DNA of 33,424 nt from Chitinophagaceae bacterium (GCA_030053935.1 JASGCU010000017.1:1-33424), one strand, 5' to 3'. Positions 8,335-16,902 are shown, counted from the first letter of the stretch. Notes: a model not told the origin generated them from the letters alone. Numbers and translations: made by a program.

Positions 8335-10119
8335 TCATTGAACGGATAGAATAATAAGTTTTTTAAAGTATTTGTTTTTACTATATTTTTGTTTTTCTTG
8401 CATTACTTCTTCTTTATTATTTGATTCGAAAAGAAAAGTATGATATACGTTGGCTTGCCTATCAAATCCTATCTCTGGTAGAAAACCCATGTTAGATAAC
8501 ACGTCGGCATACTTCTGTGCTTCATTAAATGTTTTAGAAGATCCTACGACTAAGTAATTTCCCTCTTCCATGGTTAATAAATTATTCTCGGGATTAGCAT
8601 TTGCAGGTTCTTCGTTTTGTTTTACAGCATTTTCGGAAGAATTACCTACAGAAAGAACCCATGCTTTTCTAAAATTGGGCTTCCTTTGAAGTATTTTCAT
8701 TTCGTTGGTTGCATCTGAAAGATTTTGAGAAACAAACATATACACATAATAGAGGTTCTTTGCAGGAATATGCCCGATATCCGGTAAAAAACCTTGGTTT
8801 GATAAAGTATTCTCAAATCCTTGAGCAGCATTAAAAGAGGAAAAAGATCCTACTATTACATAATGGCCAGGATCCATATCTAGTATGTTTCCATTTCTTT
8901 CTGTTTCTTGAGGAACTATTTTTGGTAGATTAGGTTTTGTTATGGCAATTGGTTTTGTGATTACAACAGGAGTGGTATCTTCAGGAACAGTGGGAGTAGT
9001 GGTTTTTACAGTAAGAATGGGTTTGGGAACGGTTGAGGTAGTAGTGGAAATCTTTTTGATAGGTGGTTTTGGGACAGTAGCAACCGTTGTTTTTATTGGT
9101 TTCACACGAGTAACAGCTACGTTTTCAGAAAGAGTATCTGAATCATGTTTACTCTGTCCTATAAATCCCTTGCTATCACGTTTTCTGCTTCCTATATGTA
9201 TCCCAATATGTATCTCATGGCTCCCACCGGTTTTTAATTCAGACGAAGGAAAATCATAAGCATATCCAATAGCATATCTATGGGCAAATTTTATTCCCGC
9301 TAATAACACAAATCCAGCGTTTTGTCTATAAGAAGCGCCCACCCAGACTAAATGTTTTATATGAAAGATATTGGTAATTTCGTATTGGTTTGCCGCAAAA
9401 TTCGACTTACTAAATCTATACAGGGCGTGTGGCTCCCAAACCAATATATCCCTCACTAATATTTGCCTGTAGTTTGCCTTGAGTAATATATTATCTAAAG
9501 AATGGAACTTTACTTTCTCAAAAGTTTGAGTATTTATATTATCATGGTTGATAATATTCGGAATAGAAACTCCTATATTAAAATTATTGATGTGATAATT
9601 GATGCCAAAGGAGCCCAGCATATAAAAATTATTATATAAAGGAACAAGATTCGCCGCTCGAGGGTCTCTTGTGTTTAATGCTTTTTCGTCAATATACGAT
9701 GTGCCCACCCCTAAGGAAAGCCCAACTCGGATATAATGTCGAAAACTATTGAGAATTATCAAATAAGAACCTGCTACTTTCAAATAATTATCAGTAAGAG
9801 GTCCTTGAATGTCAGTAGCCACCTCTCCGCCGATGCTCAGTGGGGTATGCCCAACGGGAGAGTGAGCAATAAAATGAGCATAGTAAGGAGCGCCATTAAA
9901 CCCCACCCACTGCTGTCTATATGTTAGATAAGCGGCGAGATGACCTTCAACTCCCGCATAAGCCGGATTATAAAGGTAAGGATTTATAAAATATTGACTA
10001 AAAACAGGTGGCTGCTGTGCAAAACCTTTTGATAATAAAAACAACCAAAACAAGAGGAATATAAGATATTTTTTCATTCGCTTTTGAGTAAATGGAGTGG
10101 ATGGTATTTTTTTTGGCAT
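8335..10119 (-). CDS. PorP/SprF-family outer membrane protein fused to two SPOR-like domains
   Basis: A 594-aa protein. Residues about 15-35 are a signal peptide; 36-312 match the PorP/SprF family, seen in PVFSQYFINPYLYNPAYAG and YLTYRQQWVGF, with a predicted 14-strand-like barrel. Residues 313-410 are a Thr/Pro/Lys-rich linker. Two similar C-terminal units (416-491 and 518-593) each open with a 'GHY/NYLVVGS...F..A' strand-helix pattern and include GFLP(D/E)IG, which looks like SPOR peptidoglycan-binding domains. PorP/SprF proteins help T9SS substrates cross or attach to the outer membrane; SPOR domains bind denuded glycan strands. ATG at 10077 (MKKYLIFLLF) gives a more normal signal peptide than the first ATG at 10119. 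It leads the operon with the type B adhesin 9 bases downstream. Confidence 0.88.
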   Translation of the reverse strand: MPKKIPSTPFTQKRMKKYLIFLLFWLFLLSKGFAQQPPVFSQYFINPYLYNPAYAGVEGHLAAYLTYRQQWVGFNGAPYYAHFIAHSPVGHTPLSIGGEVATDIQGPLTDNYLKVAGSYLIILNSFRHYIRVGLSLGVGTSYIDEKALNTRDPRAANLVPLYNNFYMLGSFGINYHINNFNIGVSIPNIINHDNINTQTFEKVKFHSLDNILLKANYRQILVRDILVWEPHALYRFSKSNFAANQYEITNIFHIKHLVWVGASYRQNAGFVLLAGIKFAHRYAIGYAYDFPSSELKTGGSHEIHIGIHIGSRKRDSKGFIGQSKHDSDTLSENVAVTRVKPIKTTVATVPKPPIKKISTTTSTVPKPILTVKTTTPTVPEDTTPVVITKPIAITKPNLPKIVPQETERNGNILDMDPGHYVIVGSFSSFNAAQGFENTLSNQGFLPDIGHIPAKNLYYVYMFVSQNLSDATNEMKILQRKPNFRKAWVLSVGNSSENAVKQNEEPANANPENNLLTMEEGNYLVVGSSKTFNEAQKYADVLSNMGFLPEIGFDRQANVYHTFLFESNNKEEVMQEKQKYSKNKYFKKLIILSVQ

Positions 10120-10181
10120 AACCTAATAAGTGGGTATAGTTTATAATATTGACAAAAATATATCTTTTCTATGTAAAATAA

Positions 10182-10189
10182 CAAAGGTA
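10182..10189 (-). promoter_or_regulatory. Candidate -7 element for the porP-like operon
   Basis: TACCTTTG on the minus strand matches the Bacteroidota -7 consensus TAnnTTTG and lies about 63 bases before the first ATG. The closest TTG upstream is 26 bases away, longer than the usual 19-21, so the -33 element is weak. Confidence 0.4.
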
Positions 10190-10331
10190 TGCTTTTTTTT
10201 ATATTTTTTTGGATACAATTAATATAATTTACTCACAAACAAATAAGATATTATTCACAATAGACCTCTTTCATAATTGGTAATAGTATAGAGCATCTAC
10301 GGGGCTTAATTTCAAACCATATTGAATACAA

Positions 10332-10360
10332 TAAAAAAAGGTAAACTGATCAGTGGGGTA
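10332..10360 (-). terminator. Weak candidate terminator after the aminotransferase
   Basis: Minus strand carries the palindrome ACTGATCAGT followed, after TTACC, by seven T residues (10332-10339 region). It lies 33 bases beyond the aminotransferase stop. The stem is short, so this is a tentative call. Confidence 0.25.
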
Positions 10361-10392
10361 TCTATTATGACACAATCGGTTTTAGAACTCTT

Positions 10393-11559
10393 TTAAAGCG
10401 ATTCTAATTCTTTGAGTACTTTTACTAATGCAAAAATATCTTCTTCGGTGTTATAGACATTTCCTGATATTCGGAGAGAATTACCTCTGATAGAGGTGTA
10501 TACTTTATGTGTTTCTAATTGTTTCATAAGATTTTGCATATCTACATTGGGGGGAAGGGAAATACCTATAAGATGCTTGCTTCTAAATGCAGGTTCTTCA
10601 ATAGAAAAATTGCTTTTTTCTAAAAAGGTGAGAAGAGGTTGAAAAAGCGTGTTACAATAAGCTTCCATATTTTCTACACCCCATTCTATTATTTGCTTTA
10701 ATGCTTCGTCAAGCATGGGTAAAAGGATAAAGTTACTATATTCACCTACACTATAGCGTGCTGCACCTGACTTATACTCATCTGTATACTGGGTAAGTTT
10801 TGAAAAATACGCTGCATTGGTTCTGTTAAGCCATGATTCTTCAATGGGGGTTCCTTGATTGAAAGCATGAGAATAGAATGCAAAACCAATAGAATAAGGA
10901 CCGAATAACCATTTATAAGCTGGGCAAATGAGTGCGTCTATATTTGCTTTTCGGACATCAATGGGGCTAATTCCTACAGATTGAGTTCCATCTACGATAA
11001 AAAAAGCATCGCATGATTTACATTTTGCTCCAATATCTTCTAAAGAAAACTTTGTTCCGTCTGCCCAGTGGACAGAAGACATGACCACAAGAGCGGTTTG
11101 TACATTAATATTTTCTAAAATTCGAGTATTCCATTCGTTTCCTTTTTTCATAGTATGAGGAGTATATTCTATTACACGTAAGGTCTTATAATATTTTTGA
11201 CACCATTTTTTAATAGTATTATAGGCACTTGGGAATTCGTCTTTTATGATGATAACTTCTGTTTTTGTGGTAATAGGAACATTATTTATAGCATTCGAAA
11301 GTCCATATGAAGCCGATGGGATAATTGCTATATTATTCGTATGAGCATTTATGAGTGTTGCGGCTTTTTTTTTAACAGATTCTGCTGTTTCAAAAAAATC
11401 TTTTGGGGCTATATCTACGGGGTTTCTTTTCTTAATGAGTCCTTTTATTCCTGCATCTTCTACGGAACGTAGCAATGGAGACATATATGCACAGTTTAAG
11501 TAGTGAATATCTTCAGGTAATTGGAAGAGATGTTTTTGATGGTTCATTTTTTGTATCAT
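10393..11559 (-). CDS. Class V-fold PLP-dependent aminotransferase
   Basis: A 388-aa fold-type I PLP enzyme of the aminotransferase class V group (relatives: cysteine desulfurases, isopenicillin N epimerase, kynureninase). The PLP Lys is K216 in CPAYKWLFGPYS, the pyridine-nitrogen Asp and nearby Gln are D190 and Q193 in IVDGTQSVG, and the phosphate-binding turn is near ASYGLSNAI (83-91). The conserved opening LPEDIHYLNCAYMSP is typical of a Bacteroidota branch with undefined substrate. There is no cysteine-desulfurase active-site Cys loop that I can identify, so a SufS/IscS role is unlikely. It starts 9 bases after the MlaE-like gene, in one apparent transcript with it and the barrel-like protein. 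ATG at 11547 (MNHQ) is an alternative start. Confidence 0.88.
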   Translation of the reverse strand: MIQKMNHQKHLFQLPEDIHYLNCAYMSPLLRSVEDAGIKGLIKKRNPVDIAPKDFFETAESVKKKAATLINAHTNNIAIIPSASYGLSNAINNVPITTKTEVIIIKDEFPSAYNTIKKWCQKYYKTLRVIEYTPHTMKKGNEWNTRILENINVQTALVVMSSVHWADGTKFSLEDIGAKCKSCDAFFIVDGTQSVGISPIDVRKANIDALICPAYKWLFGPYSIGFAFYSHAFNQGTPIEESWLNRTNAAYFSKLTQYTDEYKSGAARYSVGEYSNFILLPMLDEALKQIIEWGVENMEAYCNTLFQPLLTFLEKSNFSIEEPAFRSKHLIGISLPPNVDMQNLMKQLETHKVYTSIRGNSLRISGNVYNTEEDIFALVKVLKELESL

Positions 11560-11568
11560 TTTATTTTT

Positions 11569-12300
11569 TTATGTAAGAAGTAGTTTTGCTAATACGAAAT
11601 CGGTTATGAGAATAGCGATGCAACTATTTGTAACGGCACTGGTGCTTGCCCTACCTACTTCTAATGCTCCGCCTTTGGTATTAAATCCTATAAAAGCAGA
11701 GATAGAAGTTATGAAAAAACCAAAAAAAAATGATTTGATGAGAGGAAAAAATACTTCAAAATTTCTAAATTCGTATTGTAATCCATACACAAAATCATAT
11801 CCTGTAATAAGATTGGTCAGAGTCCCTGAAACACTCCCTCCCAAAAAGGTTAAAAATATTGCTATAATAACTAATAGTGGATAGGTAAATACACTTGCTA
11901 TAATTTTTGGAAGCACTAAATAAGAAATAGAATTTATACCCATAACTTCTAAAGCATCTATTTGTTCTGTCACCCGCATAGTACCTAATTCGCCAGCTAT
12001 ATTAGACGCTATTTTCCCCGCAAATATGACTCCTGTAAAAGTAGAAGCCAACTCTGTTAATGTCATACTTCGTAATACATTTGATATGATATAACGTGGC
12101 ACAAAAGGACTCACCAAGTTATAAGCAATTTGTATAGTGGTAACCGCTCCTATAAAAAAAGAAACTATGGATACTAAAAAAATAGTATTATACCCTATTA
12201 GTATACATTCATCTCTTGTTCTGGTCACATATATCTTAAACTTTTCTCTTCTTACAAACAACTGCCCCAAAAACAACATATATTCACCTATTACCTTCAT
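11569..12300 (-). CDS. MlaE-family ABC transporter permease
   Basis: A 243-aa inner-membrane permease of the MlaE/YrbE family, which with an MlaF-type ATPase and an MCE-domain protein moves phospholipids between the inner and outer membranes. The family core is clear: LASTFTGVIFAGKIASNIAG, GTMRVTEQIDALEVMGI and a run of five or so membrane helices, with length close to the usual 245-260. The ATPase and MCE partners are not in this window; they usually follow directly, so here they must be encoded elsewhere. Instead the next gene, 9 bases on, is the aminotransferase, and the preceding gene is a barrel-like outer-membrane protein 33 bases upstream. Confidence 0.93.
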   Translation of the reverse strand: MKVIGEYMLFLGQLFVRREKFKIYVTRTRDECILIGYNTIFLVSIVSFFIGAVTTIQIAYNLVSPFVPRYIISNVLRSMTLTELASTFTGVIFAGKIASNIAGELGTMRVTEQIDALEVMGINSISYLVLPKIIASVFTYPLLVIIAIFLTFLGGSVSGTLTNLITGYDFVYGLQYEFRNFEVFFPLIKSFFFGFFITSISAFIGFNTKGGALEVGRASTSAVTNSCIAILITDFVLAKLLLT

Positions 12301-12333
12301 CTGTATGTCTCTGAAATATTTTTGAGTTTTATT

Positions 12334-13395
12334 TTATATGTTCTTTTTTTTCGTTACAATTTTCAAGGAATAGCCAATATAAGGGATAGGATATTCTAAA
12401 AAAGATGTTTCCATTCCTACTACCTTTACGCCAAAGTCAAAAGCATGATTTTTTTTCCCATATCTGGCACCTAATGAAAATGTATTAAAACTACCAAGAG
12501 TGGTAAGAGAAGAAAAGGCATTTTCTGCTATAATAGAAGTATTGGGTGTTATAGATAATGATCCCGATAGGGAAACAAAAGGGTATTCATACATTCTAAA
12601 CCCGGAATAAGTTCTGTACTCCGTATTCGCTCCTATGGATACAGATATATTTGAACGTTCATTTCCATAAGTAATTGTTCCATACCCAATCAGAGAAAAA
12701 CTATTGATGATAAAAGGAGTATAAAATCCCCATACTCCTCCTCCTACGTAGAGATTTTTTGCTATTGGAAAACTAAATTGAGGGTTTATATACAAAAAAC
12801 CATATCCAAAAATGAAAGGAAGGGGAATAAAAAAAGTTCCTACTCCCATGGAAACATTTTGGTTTATTCTAAAATGGAATGCATTAGCAAAAATAAGATT
12901 ATTTTGATAATACATTTCTCCTTCTTTGAGCGGAATAAGTGATTTTGCATAACAATAGTAGATATTTTTTTGTTCATTTACCACAAGCTCTTTCGTAAGA
13001 TTAGAAAGTTTTACAGGTTGGACGCTCATTAATTGAGATATTTTGAGAATCGTTTTACCTTTTAGATTATCTAAAAAAGAAATTTCATCTTTGTCTAGTT
13101 TTAGAAAATATCCTTGAAATGTTTTTCCATTATTTGTTTTAAAGATACACATTGCATTGGGGTATACTCGGGTTACTTCTTCTATATTGGAGGGGGAAAT
13201 TTCTATTTGTTTTATAATCATATCTGAAAAAATCATTTTTTCTTCTGTTTTTTCTAAAAATGTTCCAAAGAGTTCCATTTTATTTTTGAGTACTATAAAG
13301 TATACTCCTGAATCTATTCCATTTGCTTGAGAATAACCTTGATAATTGCAGTAAAATACGAGTAATGTAAAAACTATATGTATTTTTTTCTTCAT
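12334..13395 (-). CDS. Probable outer-membrane beta-barrel protein
   Basis: I take ATG at 13395 as the start because it opens a clean signal peptide (MKKKIHIVFTLLVFYCNYQG, cut near YSQ). The frame stays open to 13485, but that extension is hydrophobic, not signal-like, and would overlap the candidate promoter. The 353-aa protein has a strand-rich N-terminal third (LKNKMELFGTFLEK, a type seen in Bacteroidota proteins that sense or bind surface ligands) and a C-terminal half of alternating strands rich in Gly, Tyr and Phe (VGGGVWGFYTPFIINSFSLIG), consistent with a barrel. No catalytic motif is seen. It heads the operon with the MlaE permease, which would fit an envelope role; function is unassigned. 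Confidence 0.7.
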   Translation of the reverse strand: MKKKIHIVFTLLVFYCNYQGYSQANGIDSGVYFIVLKNKMELFGTFLEKTEEKMIFSDMIIKQIEISPSNIEEVTRVYPNAMCIFKTNNGKTFQGYFLKLDKDEISFLDNLKGKTILKISQLMSVQPVKLSNLTKELVVNEQKNIYYCYAKSLIPLKEGEMYYQNNLIFANAFHFRINQNVSMGVGTFFIPLPFIFGYGFLYINPQFSFPIAKNLYVGGGVWGFYTPFIINSFSLIGYGTITYGNERSNISVSIGANTEYRTYSGFRMYEYPFVSLSGSLSITPNTSIIAENAFSSLTTLGSFNTFSLGARYGKKNHAFDFGVKVVGMETSFLEYPIPYIGYSLKIVTKKKNI

Positions 13396-13487
13396 GAGTG
13401 TATGAAATGATACTATAAAATAAGTTATTTTCCAAAAATGCATTGTAAAAAAAGGTACAATAACATAAAAAGCATAAAAAAACAATA

Positions 13488-13495
13488 CAAATGTA
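13488..13495 (-). promoter_or_regulatory. Candidate -7 element for the barrel-MlaE-aminotransferase operon
   Basis: TACATTTG on the minus strand matches TAnnTTTG and lies 93 bases before the ATG at 13395. No convincing -33 TTG is seen upstream. If used, the transcript would start inside the 13396-13485 extension, which supports the shorter start. Confidence 0.35.
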
Positions 13496-13654
13496 TTTTT
13501 AGTGCTTTCTATTGCTTAATTTCTTAACATTTAGAAAATTATTTGTATTTTTTAGATTTTATTTATAATTATACTAAATAATATTCTTTTTTTATATTTT
13601 CTCAACTTTATTGACATAATTAAAATTATCTTTTTAATAAACTATAAAAAATCA

Positions 13655-14266
13655 ATGAAAATAATTGCAATAGGAAGAAATTATGCGGAGCATATACAGG
13701 AGCTGCAAAATGAAGTGCCCGAAGAACCAATAATCTTTATGAAACCCGAAACATCGGTTATAAAAGATAATAAACCCTTTTATTTACCTGATTTCTCTCA
13801 AAACATACACCACGAAATAGAAATTATACTCAGAATCTGCAAAGAAGGAAAAAACATAGAAGAGAAATTTGCACATAAATACTTTGATTCTATAGGATTA
13901 GGAGTTGATTTTACAGCAAGGGACTTACAAAATAAACTAAAAGACAAAGGGCTTCCTTGGGAGCTTTCCAAAGCATTTGATGGGTCTGCACCCCTCTCTC
14001 TTTTTTTTTCAAAAGAATCTTTTTCTGATATAAAAAATCTTAATTTTTCTCTTTCTATAAATGAACAGGTGGTTCAAAAAGGGAATACATCTATGATGTT
14101 ACATTCTTTTGAAAAAATTATATCTTTTGCCTCTCGATTTATAACTCTTAAGGTGGGAGATATCATATTTACAGGAACTCCAAAGGGAGTAGGAAAAGTA
14201 AAAGCAGGAGACGTATGTAAAGGATACATACAAGAACAATTAGTTTTACATTTTGAAATACAATAA
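13655..14266 (+). CDS. Fumarylacetoacetate hydrolase-family protein
   Basis: A 203-aa single-domain FAH enzyme, the size of YcgM and FAHD1. Family members are Mg-dependent acylpyruvate hydrolases or oxaloacetate decarboxylase/tautomerases. Metal ligands are expected in HHEIEIILRI (Glu54, Glu56) and GVDFTARDLQ (Asp85); the conserved LPWELSKAFDGSAP (100-113) carries the active-site Lys106, and GDIIFTGTPKGVG closes the fold. It is first in a plus-strand operon; the next gene begins 18 bases after its stop. Ile codons here are 17 ATA, 3 ATT and 3 ATC by hand count, which I use as one local reference for codon use. The precise substrate is not decided. Confidence 0.9.
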   Translation: MKIIAIGRNYAEHIQELQNEVPEEPIIFMKPETSVIKDNKPFYLPDFSQNIHHEIEIILRICKEGKNIEEKFAHKYFDSIGLGVDFTARDLQNKLKDKGLPWELSKAFDGSAPLSLFFSKESFSDIKNLNFSLSINEQVVQKGNTSMMLHSFEKIISFASRFITLKVGDIIFTGTPKGVGKVKAGDVCKGYIQEQLVLHFEIQ

Positions 14267-14284
14267 CCAATAACAATACGATTT

Positions 14285-15979
14285 ATGGAAGAGTCAAAAG
14301 AAATAGTATTTACAAAAGCTCAAGAATCACGTGCCGCTATAGAGCGTCTTTACATAGAAATGAGGCATATTTTTAATATAGGAATCCTTAAACCCTATAC
14401 TTCCTCAGGAAATCAACTCAAAGAAGCTCTTTTAACTATCAAACCCGAAATTTATGGAGCAATAAGCGATATTTCCAAGATAGAACTCAACGGACTAGCT
14501 TATGTTATAGAACGTTTACCAAAAGGAATAGAAGAATGCCGTTCTATTCGACTTGTATCAGAGGAAGGACTCCACAAATCAGGAATAGACCCCATAGTTC
14601 CTTACGCCCGAAAAAGAAACTGTTATAAGATAGGTAAAAATCAAATGTTCATAGAAATAACCCGAGGAAGAAGTGAAATCTATGATATATTAACTCACCT
14701 CACTTTCTTTTATAATGAAGCATGGAAAATCAAAAATCAATCAGAACTACATCCCATAGAATGGGCATATTTAGAAAATATTGTCCAACAACAAGAAACT
14801 ACCCCTCAAGATTTAGAACTTGCTTTTATTTATACATCAACTCTCTTGGGCAGGACTTATGAAGAAACCAAAAATATATTTTACCGATTACAAAATTCTA
14901 AATCCAGCAACAATGGACTGTTTTATATAGTATATTGGTTAGGAAAAAACGCCAAAGAATTAGAACCAGGAACGAATGATATAGAAATTACCTTCTCTCC
15001 CGCCCTCAGACAAAGGATTGGACATCATATCTATGGAGAAAAATTTGCCCATAAAATAAAAAAACACCTAGAAACAGAACATCTCTTTGATAGACCCTTG
15101 CATATTATCAGTGCAAATATGCACAGCTTTCTTAATACCCTCTATATATATGATGCTTTAAAGGAAAGAGACGAAGTAATCCAATATAGTGATATAGAAA
15201 ACCTCATACTCAATCTCAGTAAAGAAAAACATCTATCAGCCCAAATAGAAAAATTTGCATCTGAAAACGGAATGACTTTTATATCCGATACCAATGGAAC
15301 CAATATCTCCGCACAGATAATAGATATGAGCAAAGTCCCCATCCATAACATAATACCCGAAATAAAAATAGATACAGAACGTATATATAAAGAGAAACCC
15401 GTTCTTATTGTCATTGATTATGCCTTTGGAGAGCAAGCATACGAGATAATGGATGAACTCTTAAAGATATGGAAACAACCCCATAAGTCCAATGTTCATA
15501 TCAATGTAAAAACAATATCTATAATGGGAAAAGCAGGCATACTTCAGGGTAATAAAGGAGATATTATGATTCCCACTGCTCACGTATTTGAAGGGAGCGG
15601 GGATAATTATCCATTCAAAAATGAACTCACTCTCACTGACTTTCAAAACGATGCAGTATCTGTCTATGAAGGAAATATGATTACGGTGCTTGGCACTTCT
15701 CTGCAAAACAAAGATATTTTAGAATACTTTCATTCATCGTCTTGGAAAGCAATTGGCTTAGAAATGGAAGGGGCTCATTACCAAAAGGCAATACAAAGCC
15801 AATCCACTATACGCCATAACATCAGGGCAGATATAAAACTCCTCTATGCTTATTACGCTTCAGACAATCCACTTCTCACCGGGAACACACTTGCATCGGG
15901 CAGTTTAGGAATTATCGGCATAAAACCAACCTATCTCATTACTATTAAAATACTTAATAAGATATTTAACCTCCTATGA
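14285..15979 (+). CDS. Bacteroidota protein with nucleoside-phosphorylase-like C-terminal part
   Basis: A 564-aa protein that I believe belongs to the family called DUF6909, known from Bacteroidota without a function. The N-terminal half (about 1-250) is helical. A middle block (about 245-300) includes ALRQRIGHHIYGEKFAHKIK and LHIISANMHSFLNTLYIYDA. The C-terminal part (about 370-540) shows traits of nucleoside phosphorylases and MTA/SAH nucleosidases: a glycine-rich SIMGKAGILQGNKGDIMIP, the sugar-binding signature EMEGA (493-497) and an SD pair (526-527), where those enzymes carry the catalytic Asp. Whether it is an active hydrolase is unproven. It ends in TGA overlapping the next ATG by four bases, so the two are translationally coupled. 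Confidence 0.75.
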   Translation: MEESKEIVFTKAQESRAAIERLYIEMRHIFNIGILKPYTSSGNQLKEALLTIKPEIYGAISDISKIELNGLAYVIERLPKGIEECRSIRLVSEEGLHKSGIDPIVPYARKRNCYKIGKNQMFIEITRGRSEIYDILTHLTFFYNEAWKIKNQSELHPIEWAYLENIVQQQETTPQDLELAFIYTSTLLGRTYEETKNIFYRLQNSKSSNNGLFYIVYWLGKNAKELEPGTNDIEITFSPALRQRIGHHIYGEKFAHKIKKHLETEHLFDRPLHIISANMHSFLNTLYIYDALKERDEVIQYSDIENLILNLSKEKHLSAQIEKFASENGMTFISDTNGTNISAQIIDMSKVPIHNIIPEIKIDTERIYKEKPVLIVIDYAFGEQAYEIMDELLKIWKQPHKSNVHINVKTISIMGKAGILQGNKGDIMIPTAHVFEGSGDNYPFKNELTLTDFQNDAVSVYEGNMITVLGTSLQNKDILEYFHSSSWKAIGLEMEGAHYQKAIQSQSTIRHNIRADIKLLYAYYASDNPLLTGNTLASGSLGIIGIKPTYLITIKILNKIFNLL

Positions 15980-16281
15980 AAAAATCAATAGAAACACTGC
16001 GAAAAAGATGGAAACTCAACAGTGTAACAGATGTGTTTCTCGTTCTACTCGTATTCATTTTAACGGGAACAACTATAATGATAATTAAAAAGCCCATCCT
16101 TGCATCTTTCTCCCAAGAATCCAACATTCTCTTTTCGGTTATCTACTATATTTGTATCCTTCCTATCTATAATATTTTTCTCCTCTTCTATGGATTTTTG
16201 GTAGGCAAGTTCTCTTTCTTTTGGAATTATGAAAAAAACTTTTTCAAAAGAATATTCTACAGAAAGAATAAGAATACATAA
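15976..16281 (+). CDS. Small DUF6787-like membrane protein
   Basis: A 101-aa protein with a short cytosolic N-terminus (KKSIETLRKRWKLNS), two membrane helices (about 19-38 and 52-75) and a basic tail with FGYFLVGKFSFFWNYEK-like features (the actual text is YGFLVGKFSFFWNYEKNFF). It resembles the DUF6787 family of Bacteroidota, whose function is unknown. Its ATG overlaps the TGA of the 564-aa gene, so the two are almost certainly co-translated and possibly work together. A strong terminator follows within 30 bases. Confidence 0.75.
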   Translation: MKKSIETLRKRWKLNSVTDVFLVLLVFILTGTTIMIIKKPILASFSQESNILFSVIYYICILPIYNIFLLFYGFLVGKFSFFWNYEKNFFKRIFYRKNKNT

Positions 16282-16306
16282 TATTGCAAACGCATATCTC
16301 CATATT

Positions 16307-16333
16307 CCACGAATTAATTCGTGGTTTTTTTTT
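16307..16333 (+). terminator. Rho-independent terminator
   Basis: CCACGAATTAATTCGTGG is a perfect 18-base palindrome (7-bp stem, loop TTAA, or a longer stem with a tight turn), followed by nine T residues. It ends the FAH, 564-aa, DUF6787 operon. Confidence 0.9.
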
Positions 16334-16782
16334 ATTATAAATTTCATCGTGGTTTTTAATGGAAAATTGGCACTCATGAAAGTAGGGTTAACATGAAACA
16401 TATTCCTTACTCGGTTTTTCTCGAGAAGCAATACACATGGATTCATTTTGCCAAAGTTTTTTCTATGCCTCTGTATCCTTAGCAAACAAATATATTGTTT
16501 CATCTTTTTATTCTAAAAGAACACAAATATCTTTGCAACTATTAAAAAATAGTATTTTGGCAAATATTGGCAAATAATTATACAATTAATGTATAGTTTC
16601 ACTACGTTAGTATATAAATAATATTATAAAAAAAACAAAAGTATTTCAGTTTTTTTCTCATTTAAATTATTTTTTATGCTTTTATTACCTAAACAATCTT
16701 AAAAATAAAAAAAACTATCAGCGTTTGTATTTTATGAAAATATTCTTTTTTTAGCATTTACTGTATGTAATAAAAATTAAAA
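16334..16782 (+). other. Non-coding stretch before the IS481 relic
   Basis: No gene seen. On the minus strand a frame runs from 16503 into the preceding gene, but it has no recognisable family and its 3' half is antisense to the small membrane gene. The first 170 bases are less AT-rich than the rest and might be old degraded sequence; the remainder is very AT-rich. Confidence 0.6.
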
Positions 16783-16902
16783 ATGGCACAAGTATACCAC
16801 GAAAACGCAAAGACAAATAAAAATATTCGTTTAGAAATACAACAAAATAGAGATAAAATTATAAGGTTTTTTACTATAAAATTACTTATTAACAAAAATT
16901 AA
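16783..16902 (+). pseudogene. Relic of an IS481-type transposase N-terminus
   Basis: A 39-codon frame begins MAQVYHENAKTNKNIRLEIQ. IS481-family transposases typically open with M-G-Q-V-L-H-G-(S/N)-A-x-T-T-x-x-(I/V)-R-x-x-I-Q followed by a helix-turn-helix. The relic keeps M, QV, H, A, T, R and IQ in the same register. From residue 27 the sequence turns to low-complexity and stops at 16902, so no DDE domain exists. I see no terminal inverted repeats. This marks an old insertion beside the foreign-looking reductase pair. The match is from memory of the family. Confidence 0.55.

Noticed and set aside
8942-9259. Plus-strand 105-aa Val/Gly-rich frame
   Set aside because: Antisense image of the Thr/Pro/Lys linker of the PorP-SPOR protein.
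16060-16503. Minus-strand 147-aa frame
   Set aside because: Mostly antisense to the small membrane gene and its terminator; no family resemblance.
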